NCBI GenBank assembly: GCA_964578905.1
Contig: CAZOER010000018.1
Coordinates: 1 to 19,079, forward strand
DNA from: CAZVBV01 sp964578905
GTDB taxonomy: Bacteria > Patescibacteriota > Gracilibacteria > UBA4473
DNA length: 19,079 nt
Direction: 5' to 3'
The notes beneath the pieces are model-generated. The model searched no databases. It was not told the DNA's origin and worked only from the letters and a program-made list of their open reading frames with translations. Positions 1 to 6,988 of this stretch are shown here, piece by piece; position 1 is the first letter of the stretch; every line of letters starts with the position of its first letter. Position numbers and translations under genes: made by a program.

Positions 1-2
1 AT

Positions 3-27
3 AAAAACCCCCTTGGGGGCTTTTTTT
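3..27 (-). terminator. Rho-independent terminator of the SLH gene
   Basis: A CCCCC-TT-GGGGG hairpin is flanked by A5 on the left and C plus T7 on the right. Read on the minus strand it is a GC stem followed by a T5 tract, lying 29 bases beyond the stop codon of the S-layer-homology gene. The flanking A and T runs mean it could also stop transcription arriving from the left. Confidence 0.85.
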
Positions 28-55
28 ATACGTAGATACGTATCTTGTTTGATTC

Positions 56-1198
56 CTACTCAATCTCCAAATCACATCCGCCAATTGGGAAGAACCCAAT
101 CTTTGTCTCAGTATTGGCTTCGATCCATTCTGGCAAGAACAGTACCCAGCGAGAACTTCCGCTTTTTGCGCTTGAAGCAATATCAACTTTCACGGTAATC
201 TCTTTCACGCTTGATCCCGCAGTGAGAGCTTGCTTCAATGGTAATCGTACGAGATCGGCAGTTGGTGTTATTTTATTGGTAATGGCACTTCCATTTGCCT
301 CGATCCATATCTTCGAGAAATCACTGTAGGTTCCATTTCCAATCCGTCGGAATTGAAAAGAGGAAACTTCACTGAGTCCTTCTTTGCTTATCAATTGAAG
401 TTTTTGCGCAGTGACATCAGAATCCCCTTTGCTGACAGAGGTATCCTTTGTGAGCGAAGCACTTTTTTCAATATAAAGACTTCCTGCACTGTCATCGATT
501 TCAACAGTTGCTTCGGTAGCCGGTGCGTAGTATTCAAAGGAAGGCGGTGTCGTTCCTGCTTGTGGGAGTGTTGATTCAGTGGCTTGTATTTCAGGGAAAT
601 CTAACGCGGATATTTTTCCTACTTTCTTCATCGCTCTGAAAATCTGTTCAGATATCTCGGCTCGAGTCGGATTTTTTTCAGGATCAAGTGTGTGGAACTC
701 GGTTCCATACGCCAAGAGCTTGTTTTCGTTGAGGGTATGAAAATACGTTTCATACCATTGTTCTCCTTCTTGTGCTTCACTCGCTTCAAATCCAAAGGCA
801 TTTCCGAGAATTTTTGCTGCTTCTGCACGATTAATAGAATTTCCTGGTCGGAATGTTCCATCAGGATATCCTTTCAACCATCCATGGTGCTTGGCGGTTT
901 CTACATAAGAAAAGAACCAATCACTGGATTCCACATCCGGAAACGAAGATGCTTGTGGAACGAATTTTTTTGTTTTTGTTGCTTTCACAAGAATCTTACA
1001 GAATTCGGCTCGATTCAAATTCCTCTCTGGCTGGAAACTCCCATCAGAATTTCCTTTCAAGACCTCTTCTTGAACAAGCACAGAAATAGGAATCTCTGCC
1101 CATTCGGGAATATCTCCTTGATCGGAGAAGTTCGTTGTGGCTAACCCAGTGTTAATTCCGAGTCCAAAAATGAATGCCAATGTAAAAAAGAATCTCAT
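56..1198 (-). CDS. S-layer homology (SLH) domain surface protein
   Basis: This is an exported envelope protein of 380 residues. A hydrophobic N-terminal segment (residues 1-20, MRFFFTLAF...) looks like a signal peptide. Three SLH modules follow at about 24-70, 86-132 and 147-190, each with the signatures GxxDGxFxPxxxxxRAE or a relaxed form; the third is the most degenerate. SLH modules usually bind secondary cell-wall polymers and hold proteins on the surface. The C-terminal half (about 210-380) is Ser/Thr-rich with beta-type segments that I do not recognise. An upstream in-frame ATG at 1234 exists, but a TTGAAC-17-TAGAAT promoter overlaps it and ends 7 bases before the ATG at 1198, so I use 1198. 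The hydrophobic signal then begins directly at the N terminus. The ligand and exact role are unknown. Confidence 0.85.
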   Translation of the reverse strand: MRFFFTLAFIFGLGINTGLATTNFSDQGDIPEWAEIPISVLVQEEVLKGNSDGSFQPERNLNRAEFCKILVKATKTKKFVPQASSFPDVESSDWFFSYVETAKHHGWLKGYPDGTFRPGNSINRAEAAKILGNAFGFEASEAQEGEQWYETYFHTLNENKLLAYGTEFHTLDPEKNPTRAEISEQIFRAMKKVGKISALDFPEIQATESTLPQAGTTPPSFEYYAPATEATVEIDDSAGSLYIEKSASLTKDTSVSKGDSDVTAQKLQLISKEGLSEVSSFQFRRIGNGTYSDFSKIWIEANGSAITNKITPTADLVRLPLKQALTAGSSVKEITVKVDIASSAKSGSSRWVLFLPEWIEANTETKIGFFPIGGCDLEIE

Positions 1199-1205
1199 CA
1201 AAGAG

Positions 1206-1234
1206 ATTCTATAAAGGTTTTGGTAAGAGTTCAA
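1206..1234 (-). promoter_or_regulatory. Promoter of the SLH gene, leaderless type
   Basis: Minus strand: -35 TTGAAC (1229-1234), 17-base spacer, -10 TAGAAT (1206-1211), then CTCTTTG and the ATG at 1198. The expected transcription start falls on or next to the A of the ATG. The -35 lies only 3 bases beyond the stop codon of the preceding gene. Confidence 0.6.
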
Positions 1235-1237
1235 ACG

Positions 1238-1798
1238 TTACGCGATGTTTTTTGTTGCCTCAGCAGGGATTACGTTTTCAATTGCTGACCAGTGTGGAGT
1301 TCCACTTTCTGGGATAATCACGGTTACCTTGTCTCCAACTTGAGCGCGGAAGAAGGTTACTGATGCGTATAACACGTTATATGTTTTGTCATCACAGAGT
1401 ACTTTGTACTGTCCTTCGTCCATAATAAGATGTCCTGTTGTGAGTTTTCGTCCAACCAATTCAATTTGTTTAAAGATAAATGCTCCGTTTGGTTTAATCG
1501 TAAGTTTCAATCCATCACCTTCAACAAGTTTTGATTTTGAAGCGTAGTTTGTTGGAACAGGATATTGGCTTCCTTCAGCGTCCACCATGTTTTCTCCATC
1601 AAATACTCCTTCAACAATTTGTTCTTCTTCTGTAGAAAAATTCGTCACATCAATTGTTTTCGCCTTTTCTAAAATAACATCAGAATCAACACCGTTCTTT
1701 TCAGCTAAGGTCTTTGTCCATTTCTCAACAGCGTCAAGAGATGACTTTGCTGCCACGATAGATTGATTGAGTTTAACGAGAATGTCGGCGTCTTTCAT
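1238..1798 (-). CDS. Unknown 186-residue protein
   Basis: I do not recognise this family. The protein has no signal peptide or membrane segment, so it is probably cytoplasmic. The N-terminal third (residues 1-60) is charged and probably helical. The remainder (about 65-186) looks beta-rich, with segments such as VGRKLTTGHLIMDEGQYKVL and VGDKVTVIIPESG that suggest a barrel-like fold; this is only an impression. It has its own strong promoter about 27 bases upstream of the ATG and ends 4 bases before the promoter of the SLH gene, so the two are neighbours but probably separate transcription units. No Shine-Dalgarno motif precedes the ATG. Base composition matches the surrounding genes. The near-consensus promoter suggests substantial expression. 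Confidence 0.75.
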   Translation of the reverse strand: MKDADILVKLNQSIVAAKSSLDAVEKWTKTLAEKNGVDSDVILEKAKTIDVTNFSTEEEQIVEGVFDGENMVDAEGSQYPVPTNYASKSKLVEGDGLKLTIKPNGAFIFKQIELVGRKLTTGHLIMDEGQYKVLCDDKTYNVLYASVTFFRAQVGDKVTVIIPESGTPHWSAIENVIPAEATKNIA

Positions 1799-1824
1799 TT
1801 GGTTTTATTTGAATATTTCCAGGT

Positions 1825-1853
1825 ATTATAGCACAGAAAAAGGGCTTTTTCAA
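1825..1853 (-). promoter_or_regulatory. Strong extended -10 promoter of the 186-residue protein gene
   Basis: Minus strand: -35 TTGAAA (1848-1853), 17-base spacer ending TTTTTCTGTGC, -10 TATAAT (1825-1830). The predicted start near 1818 gives a leader of about 20 bases with no Shine-Dalgarno site. The spacer is nearly the same as in the promoter at 9562-9590. Confidence 0.75.
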
Positions 1854-1872
1854 GCGAAAGACTAAAAAGAAT

Positions 1873-1900
1873 TTGACGGAATCAAGATGCCTCGTAAACT
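1873..1900 (+). promoter_or_regulatory. Candidate promoter of the thioredoxin-fold lipoprotein
   Basis: TTGACG (1873-1878), 16-base spacer, TAAACT (1895-1900); the start would be near 1907, 20 bases before the ATG at 1927. A second possible -10 (TATCAT, 1911-1916) would shorten the leader to a few bases, but it lacks a good -35. Confidence 0.4.
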
Positions 1901-1926
1901 TTTCCGTACCTATCATTATTCTTTAT

Positions 1927-2904
1927 ATGAAAAAAACATTTATTTTGGCTTTCGGATTTTTTGTAGCCCTCTTGCTTACGGGTTGCTCTATGGGAGGAGA
2001 TCTTTCAGAAGAAGAAGCAAAACAAGTCGCAGAGGACTTTATTAATTCAACGCTTATGCCCCCAGGAGGGACGGCAACAGTAAAAGAAGTATCAGAAGAG
2101 AACGACATGTATAAGATCGTCGTCAGCGCCAATGGGCAAGAAATAACATCGTATTTATCAGAGGATGGAAAGATGTTCTTTCCAAATGCTATGAATATCG
2201 AAGAAGCATCAAAAGCGAAAGAAGAACAAGCGGTTACCGAATCTGCAGCAAAAGCAGCAGAACTCGCAGACATGGAAAAGAAAGAAGTTCCTGTTGTGGA
2301 GCTCTTTATTATGAGCCACTGTCCATTTGGAACACAGATGGAGAAGGGGATTATTCCAGTAGTTGAAACATTGGGAGATAAAATCGATTTCCAATTGAAG
2401 TTTGTGAACTACGCGATGCACGCGAAAAAGGAATTGGATGAACAGATGGTGCAGTACTGTGTGAAACAAGAAGAACCAACAAAATTGATTCAATACCTTC
2501 GATGTTTCTTGGAAGACGAAACAGGAACACAATCTTGTCTCGCATCTACCGGAGTTAATGTTGCGAAAAACAATGCTTGTATTGCCGCTACAGACAAAGA
2601 GTTTGGCGTTACGACAGGATTTGAAGACAAAACAACATGGGTGAATAGTCGATTTCCAAAATTCATGACCGATAACGATGACAATCTCAAATACGGTGTT
2701 CAAGGATCACCAACACTTGTTATCAACGGAAAAAAAGTGGGAGCCTCTCGAGATGCAAAAAGCTTGATGGATCTCATTTGTGGAGGATTCGAAACAGCGC
2801 CTGAAGAATGTAGTACACCAATGTCTTCTGATCAGCCAGCACCAGGATTTGGATGGTCTGGAGCAGCACCAGCAACAGGAGGAGGAGCTGAGTGTGGAAG
2901 CTAA
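1927..2904 (+). CDS. DsbA-like thioredoxin-fold lipoprotein with a CPFG site
   Basis: The start is the ATG at 1927, because the next residues form a lipoprotein signal peptide with lipobox LLTGC (lipidated Cys20). An upstream in-frame TTG at 1873 belongs to the promoter. The mature protein has a small N-terminal region (about 25-90, resembling the presequence domain of DsbC/DsbG-type proteins), an Ala/Glu/Lys linker (about 91-120) and a thioredoxin-fold domain from about 122. The active-site position reads SHCPFGTQ: the first Cys (Cys132) is kept, but the second Cys of CxxC is Gly135. A cis-Pro loop (GSPTLVING) follows near residue 264. Several further Cys (QYC, LRC, QSC, NAC, LIC, EEC, ECG) lie in the second half, ending in a Gly/Ala-rich tail with a final Cys. 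An envelope thiol role is likely; the exact reaction is unclear. Confidence 0.8.
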   Translation: MKKTFILAFGFFVALLLTGCSMGGDLSEEEAKQVAEDFINSTLMPPGGTATVKEVSEENDMYKIVVSANGQEITSYLSEDGKMFFPNAMNIEEASKAKEEQAVTESAAKAAELADMEKKEVPVVELFIMSHCPFGTQMEKGIIPVVETLGDKIDFQLKFVNYAMHAKKELDEQMVQYCVKQEEPTKLIQYLRCFLEDETGTQSCLASTGVNVAKNNACIAATDKEFGVTTGFEDKTTWVNSRFPKFMTDNDDNLKYGVQGSPTLVINGKKVGASRDAKSLMDLICGGFETAPEECSTPMSSDQPAPGFGWSGAAPATGGGAECGS

Positions 2905-2926
2905 GCAATAAATAAAATAAATATAA

Positions 2927-2946
2927 CCCACGGCTTAAGCCGTGGG
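2927..2946. repeat. Perfect 20-base palindrome
   Basis: The palindrome reads CCCACGGCTTAAGCCGTGGG (8-bp stem, TTAA loop). It has no T tract and sits 4 bases before a second, longer palindrome. It resembles a REP-type hairpin; no second copy is visible in this window. Confidence 0.6.
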
Positions 2947-2950
2947 CTGC

Positions 2951-2984
2951 AGAAAGGGCGTTGCATGCAACGCCCTTTCTTTTT
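2951..2984 (+). terminator. Rho-independent terminator, 30-base perfect palindrome
   Basis: Positions 2951-2980 are perfectly self-complementary (AGAAAGGGCGTTG, centre CATG, CAACGCCCTTTCT) and are followed by T4 and ATT. It ends the thioredoxin-fold lipoprotein transcript and lies immediately upstream of the glyS promoter, insulating the two. Confidence 0.85.
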
Positions 2985-2985
2985 A

Positions 2986-3013
2986 TTGAGAAAGTTTCTC
3001 CGATGGATACAAT
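2986..3013 (+). promoter_or_regulatory. Promoter of the glyS operon, leaderless type
   Basis: -35 TTGAGA (2986-2991), 16-base spacer, -10 TACAAT (3008-3013), then 6 bases to the ATG at 3020. The transcription start should fall at the start codon. No Shine-Dalgarno motif is present. Confidence 0.6.
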
Positions 3014-3019
3014 GAAGTC

Positions 3020-4387
3020 ATGGAAAAAATTGTTGCGTTTGCGAAGAGAAGGGGATTTGCCTATCCGGGGTCTGCGATCTACGGAGGATTTGCGAATTCA
3101 TATACGTACGGACCATACGGAGTAGAACTCAAAAAGAATATTAAAGATCTTTGGTGGAAGACGTTTGTGCAGGACAGAGAAGACGTCGTGGGGATCGATG
3201 GAGACATCATTCTTCATCCCAAAGCATGGCAGGCATCAGGACATCTGGAGAACTTCAATGACCAAATGGTGGACTGCAAGAATTGTCGAGCGCGACTGAG
3301 AGCAGATCACATTGTCGAAGAACAAGCGAAGGTAGATTGCGAAGGAATGTCTGACAAAGAGGTGACGGCACTCATTAAAGAACACGACATTCAATGTCCG
3401 AAATGCGGAAAGAAAGAATTCACGGACGTTCGGAAATTTAACATGATGTTCAGCACGCAAATGGCAAAAACAGCAGAAGCTGATTCCGATGACGGAATGG
3501 CGTATTTGCGTCCAGAAACGGCACAGGCGATTTTCTTGGAATTCAAAAATGTGGTCGATACCATGCGGGTAAAATTGCCATTTGGAATCGGACAAACCGG
3601 AAAAGCATTCCGAAATGAAATCACTCCAGGGAATTTTATTTTCCGACGGTTGGAATTTGAACAAATGGAGATCGAATATTTTATTGAAGAAAAAGATTGG
3701 GAGAAAATCTTCGCTGAGTGGCAAAAGGACATGAAGGACTGGTGTACTCTTATTGGTTTAGACAGCAAAAAACTCCACGACTACGAACATCCACAAGAGA
3801 AGTTATCGCACTATTCAAAACGAACAATCGACATTGAGTATGACTTTCCATTTGGAAAAAAAGAATTGTACGGGTTGGCGTATCGAACCGATTTCGACCT
3901 CGCGCAACATGAAGAACACTCGAAGCAAAAGCTCAGAATTCACGATGAAGAGAGTGGTCAGAAGATTCTCCCGCACGTGATTGAACCGACATGGGGACTG
4001 GATCGTTCTGTTCTCGCGGTCATGTGTGACGGATATACAGAAGAGAAATTGGAAGACGGAACCGAACGAACGGTTCTCAAAATTGCACCCATTATTGCTC
4101 CGGTGAAAGTGGCGGTACTTCCATTAATGAAAAAAGACGGACTTCCAGAAAAAGCGAAAGAAGTTTTCGAGGCGATGAAAGTATTTGGAAACTGTGAATT
4201 TGATATTTCAGGAACGGTTGGGAAACGATACCGACGACAAGATGAAATCGGAACACCAGTTTGTATTACAGTAGACTATGACACGCTTGAGGATGGGACG
4301 ATTACCGTTCGAGATCGAGACACTATGACCCAAGAAAGGGTAAAAATTGAAGACCTTATTTCAACCTTACAAAAAAAATATTTCTAA
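3020..4387 (+). CDS. glyS: Glycyl-tRNA synthetase, single-chain archaeal/eukaryotic type
   Basis: This 455-residue class II enzyme attaches glycine to tRNA-Gly using ATP. It is the single-chain homodimeric type, not the alpha2beta2 GlyQ/GlyS form of many bacteria. Visible signatures are motif 1 around TYGPYGVELKKNI (residues ~29-41), a Cys insertion with CKNC and CPKCGKK (residues ~90-135), motif 2 FRNEITPGNFIFRRLEFEQ, and motif 3 GLDRSVLAVM. A C-terminal anticodon-binding domain starts near IIAPVKVAVLPL. Length is normal for the family. The ATG is fixed by a promoter whose -10 ends 6 bases upstream. It is the first gene of a three-gene operon: its TAA overlaps the next ATG by one base (TAATG), and trpS follows, so two aminoacyl-tRNA synthetases are co-expressed. 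The symbol follows common bacterial use for this type. Confidence 0.96.
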   Translation: MEKIVAFAKRRGFAYPGSAIYGGFANSYTYGPYGVELKKNIKDLWWKTFVQDREDVVGIDGDIILHPKAWQASGHLENFNDQMVDCKNCRARLRADHIVEEQAKVDCEGMSDKEVTALIKEHDIQCPKCGKKEFTDVRKFNMMFSTQMAKTAEADSDDGMAYLRPETAQAIFLEFKNVVDTMRVKLPFGIGQTGKAFRNEITPGNFIFRRLEFEQMEIEYFIEEKDWEKIFAEWQKDMKDWCTLIGLDSKKLHDYEHPQEKLSHYSKRTIDIEYDFPFGKKELYGLAYRTDFDLAQHEEHSKQKLRIHDEESGQKILPHVIEPTWGLDRSVLAVMCDGYTEEKLEDGTERTVLKIAPIIAPVKVAVLPLMKKDGLPEKAKEVFEAMKVFGNCEFDISGTVGKRYRRQDEIGTPVCITVDYDTLEDGTITVRDRDTMTQERVKIEDLISTLQKKYF

Positions 4388-4740
4388 TGGCAAAAAAGAA
4401 AAAATCGGCTTCAGTATTCCTTACGGTTTTCAAAAACATAGGTATGGGAATTGCATGGGTGATTCGAAATATCTGGCTCGCGATTGAGTGGTTCGGATTT
4501 TTTATCTGGGACATCATTCATCGTGTTTTTGAACTTGTATTCTGGGTATGGGGATTTGTGCTGGTGACAATTCTTATTGTGACAGCGGCTTTTCTCTTCC
4601 TGAGTCTTGGTTTCAAGGCGCTTGATGATACGACGTATTCTGAAAATTTGATGAAACAATTTTTGCCAAATGTTCTCGAGCAACAACAGGCACAATCATT
4701 ACCAGATATCCTTTCTGAATTTAATAACAAAGAAGAATGA
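4387..4740 (+). CDS. Small Trp-rich membrane protein between glyS and trpS
   Basis: I do not recognise this 117-residue protein. It has a Lys-rich N terminus (MAKKKKSA), a long hydrophobic region at about residues 9-78 that would make two or more membrane segments, and a polar C-terminal tail of about 35 residues rich in Gln and Glu. Six tryptophans fall within about 35 residues (roughly 23-56). Its ATG overlaps the glyS stop by one base, and its TGA overlaps the trpS start (ATGA), so translation of all three genes is probably coupled. The TGA ending this gene is direct evidence that UGA is a stop in this organism. Its position between two synthetase genes does not by itself give a function. 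A real gene is likely because of the coupling and the consistent reading frame. Confidence 0.75.
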   Translation: MAKKKKSASVFLTVFKNIGMGIAWVIRNIWLAIEWFGFFIWDIIHRVFELVFWVWGFVLVTILIVTAAFLFLSLGFKALDDTTYSENLMKQFLPNVLEQQQAQSLPDILSEFNNKEE

Positions 4741-5720
4741 CACGAGTTTTGACCGGTATTCAATCAAGTGGAGATTTGCACTGGGGAAATTACTTCGGAG
4801 CGATTAAACCAATGCTCGATTTCCAAGCAGATAAGAAGAATGAAATGTTTTTCTTCATCGCGGATTTGCATGCATTCACTTCTCAAAGCGATTCAAAGAA
4901 ATTCGCAGAATACCAAACCAACGCTGTTCTCGATTGGCTCTCTTTGGGAGTTGATCCTGATAAATCACTCTTTTACCGACAATCAGACATTCGTTCTCAC
5001 ACGGAACTGACATGGATTCTTCTCTGCCAAACACCGATGGGACTCCTCGAACGAGCGCATTCTTTCAAAGATAAAAAGGCAAAAGGACTGGAAGCGAACG
5101 CAGGACTTTTCACATATCCTGTTCTCATGGCATCCGATATCTTGCTCTACGGGGCGAACCTCGTGCCTGTCGGAAAAGATCAGAAACAGCACGTGGAGAT
5201 GTCGCGAGATATTGCACAGAAATTTAATCATCGGTACGGAGAAACATTTACGATTCCAGAACCAACCATTGCTGAAAATGTTGCGACCATTCCAGGATTG
5301 GATGGCCAGAAAATGTCCAAAAGTTATGGAAATACGATTGAGATTTTTGCGGACGAAAAAACTTTGAAAAAGAAAATCATGTCGATCAAAACAGAATCTG
5401 TCGCGATGGGGGACCCTATTGATCCCAAGACATGTGCGGTATTTGCCTTTCACAAGCTCTTTGAGAATCCAGACCTTGCAAAGCTTGAAAAGCAGTACAA
5501 AGCAGGAGAAATCGGATTTGGAGACAGCAAGAAACAACTCTTTGAATTGGTATGGGAATTTTTCGCTCCGGCGCGAGCAAAACGAGCGGAATTAGAAAAA
5601 GATTCCAAACTTGTTGAGAAGATTTTGAAAACAGGGGCTGAGAAAGCGAATGCGATTGCTGAGAAAAAATTAAAAACAGTAAGAGAAAAGGTAGGACTTG
5701 ATTCAAAACACATAATCTAA
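4737..5720 (+). CDS. trpS: Tryptophanyl-tRNA synthetase
   Basis: This 327-residue class I synthetase charges tRNA-Trp. The HIGH-type signature appears as SSGDLHWGNYFGA near residues 10-22 (HWGN), and the KMSKS loop as GQKMSKSYGN near residues 190-200. Other family features include the GxQSSGxLHxGN opening and the PVGxDQxQHxExxRDIA block (PVGKDQKQHVEMSRDIA). Length is typical. It starts inside the stop of the membrane-protein gene (ATGA overlap) and has no promoter of its own in view, so it depends on the glyS promoter. A weak purine stretch (AAAGAAG) upstream could act as a ribosome site. The stop is followed within 3 bases by a REP/MITE-like hairpin element that may mark the 3' end of the operon transcript. 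Confidence 0.97.
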   Translation: MTRVLTGIQSSGDLHWGNYFGAIKPMLDFQADKKNEMFFFIADLHAFTSQSDSKKFAEYQTNAVLDWLSLGVDPDKSLFYRQSDIRSHTELTWILLCQTPMGLLERAHSFKDKKAKGLEANAGLFTYPVLMASDILLYGANLVPVGKDQKQHVEMSRDIAQKFNHRYGETFTIPEPTIAENVATIPGLDGQKMSKSYGNTIEIFADEKTLKKKIMSIKTESVAMGDPIDPKTCAVFAFHKLFENPDLAKLEKQYKAGEIGFGDSKKQLFELVWEFFAPARAKRAELEKDSKLVEKILKTGAEKANAIAEKKLKTVREKVGLDSKHII

Positions 5721-5722
5721 TT

Positions 5723-5850
5723 TGTCATCCTGAATTCATTTCAGGATCTTAGTGAAAGGTTTCTATCTATTTTTAAGCGTTAGCGCGGTGCTCCCATAAG
5801 TTTTATTTATGGCTAGATCCCGGATATTCCTCCGGAATTCCGGGATGACA
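5723..5850. repeat. REP/MITE-like element with TGTCATCC...GGATGACA ends
   Basis: The 128-base segment begins with TGTCATCC and ends with its exact reverse complement GGATGACA. Next to the left end is a hairpin (TCCTGAA/TTCAGGA). Next to the right end is a stronger one at 5818-5845 (TCCCGGA/TCCGGGA outside, ATTCC/GGAAT inside). The middle of about 65 bases is AT-rich and non-coding. Short elements of this shape are common dispersed repeats in bacteria. No other copy is visible here, though a related TGTCATTCCGA motif occurs at 15797. Confidence 0.55.
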
Positions 5851-5877
5851 GGGAAGAGTGAAAACAGGGTAAACCCC

Positions 5878-5906
5878 TTGAAAAAGGCGTTTATTTGTGG
5901 TATAAT
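5878..5906 (+). promoter_or_regulatory. Promoter of the sortase gene, leaderless type
   Basis: -35 TTGAAA (5878-5883), 17-base spacer ending TTTGTGG, extended -10 TGGTATAAT (TATAAT at 5901-5906). The ATG at 5913 begins after 6 bases (TAGGAG). The AGGAG looks like a Shine-Dalgarno site but touches the ATG and would lie outside the transcript. Confidence 0.75.
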
Positions 5907-5912
5907 TAGGAG

Positions 5913-6683
5913 ATGGATCAGAATAATTTTGAATTTGGCTTCAAGAAACAACGTCCTTTCTGGAAAGACGCGTTGATGTTTTGTTTCAGTGTCTGCTTCA
6001 TTTGGAGCGCAACCCACGTGGTTCTTAATTACGGAGCCTTTGCGCAAATGGCGGAGTACAAAGTAGAAACATTGAAAACCTCTCTCTTTGAAGTTGTAGA
6101 GGAAACAGAACCGGTTCACACAGAGGTATTGAAATTGGAGAAGATTGAGAAGCCACGACAAGAGCTTTTTGCTAATAAAACATTGAAACCAAAGAACCAA
6201 GCAAAAAATATGTTTGCGACGATGGATGTATTGCCTCCTGATAATAGAATTTCTATTCCACGGATTACACAAAACGTACCATTGGTTACGGTTCCAACAC
6301 ACAAGAATTGGAAACAACTCGAACGAAATATTCAGAATGGATTGCAAGGGGGAGTGGTTGTGCATCCTGTTTCTCGGAAACCTGGAATCATCGGAAACTT
6401 CTTTGTGACAGGGCATTCGTCATATTACGCATGGGACAAAGGACGATTTAAAGACGTATTTGCACTTCTTCACGAAGTTGAGATGGAGGATATGATCGAG
6501 ATTTTCTGGGAAGGGGAGAAGTACGCCTATCAAGTGAAGGAAATCAAAATTGTTGCACCGACAGAAACGTCAGTACTCAACCAACCAAAAGACAAATCAA
6601 TTCTCACACTTATGACGTGTACACCAGTAGGAACCAATAAAAATAGACTCGTAGTGGTAGGGAAGTTGGTGGAGGTGAATTAA
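5913..6683 (+). CDS. Sortase family transpeptidase
   Basis: This 256-residue membrane-anchored cysteine transpeptidase probably attaches or links surface proteins at the outer face of the membrane. An N-terminal membrane segment lies at about residues 20-45, followed by a charged linker (about 46-100) and the sortase barrel. The catalytic triad is visible: His168 in TGHSSYYAW, Cys236 in TLMTCTPVGT, and Arg245 in NKNRLVVVGKL. The TLxTC and TGHS motifs fit the class D/E/F-like sortases more than class A or B; I cannot fix the class by eye. The gene stands alone with its own strong promoter, and the start is fixed by the -10 element 6 bases upstream. The SLH protein in this window has no LPxTG-like tail, so the substrate is not evident here. 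Confidence 0.9.
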   Translation: MDQNNFEFGFKKQRPFWKDALMFCFSVCFIWSATHVVLNYGAFAQMAEYKVETLKTSLFEVVEETEPVHTEVLKLEKIEKPRQELFANKTLKPKNQAKNMFATMDVLPPDNRISIPRITQNVPLVTVPTHKNWKQLERNIQNGLQGGVVVHPVSRKPGIIGNFFVTGHSSYYAWDKGRFKDVFALLHEVEMEDMIEIFWEGEKYAYQVKEIKIVAPTETSVLNQPKDKSILTLMTCTPVGTNKNRLVVVGKLVEVN

Positions 6684-6690
6684 AAAGGGT

Positions 6691-6718
6691 TTGCGTTCAG
6701 ATAAAATATCCATACAAT
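6691..6718 (+). promoter_or_regulatory. Promoter of tRNA-Ser(UGA)
   Basis: TTGCGT (6691-6696), 16-base spacer, TACAAT (6713-6718). The predicted start near 6725 lies 28 bases before the mature tRNA. Confidence 0.5.
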
Positions 6719-6752
6719 CGTGCCGTTCTTTTTCGAGCACATTGTACTTATC

Positions 6753-6842
<90 letters not shown>

Positions 6843-6849
6843 GAAAAGC

Positions 6850-6877
6850 TTGATTTTTGAATCTCTTTTCTTACAAT
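6850..6877 (+). promoter_or_regulatory. Promoter of tRNA-Val(UAC)
   Basis: TTGATT (6850-6855), 16-base spacer, TACAAT (6872-6877). The predicted start near 6884 is 8 bases before the mature tRNA. It shares the TACAAT -10 with the tRNA-Ser and glyS promoters. Confidence 0.5.
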
Positions 6878-6891
6878 TCATTCGTTCTTAA

Positions 6892-6968
6892 GGGCGCTTA
6901 GCTCAGCTGGCTAGAGCATCTCGTTTACACCGAGGAGGTCGAGGGTTCGAGTCCCCCAGCGCCCACCA
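6892..6968 (+). tRNA. tRNA-Val(UAC)
   Basis: A 77-base cloverleaf with acceptor GGGCGCT/AGCGCCC, D arm TAGCTCAGCTGGCTAGAGCA, anticodon loop TTTACAC (anticodon TAC), T arm GAGGGTTCGAGTCCCCC (the last C is outside the stem) and an encoded CCA. Confidence 0.96.
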
Positions 6969-6988
6969 TTTTAATCCCCCATCTTTTT

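Noticed and set aside
1199..1234. Upstream ATG of the SLH gene at 1234
   Set aside because: It lies in the -35 element of the promoter whose -10 ends 7 bases before the ATG at 1198, and it would bury the signal peptide.
1873..1926. TTG-initiated N-terminal extension of the thioredoxin-fold lipoprotein
   Set aside because: The TTG is part of the TTGACG -35 element, and the extension would put 18 residues before an otherwise perfect lipoprotein signal peptide.
4738..4740. UGA recoded as glycine (Gracilibacteria/Absconditabacteria code)
   Set aside because: The membrane-protein gene ends at TGA exactly at the trpS start, and reading through gives another TGA after three codons. No gene here has an in-frame TGA.
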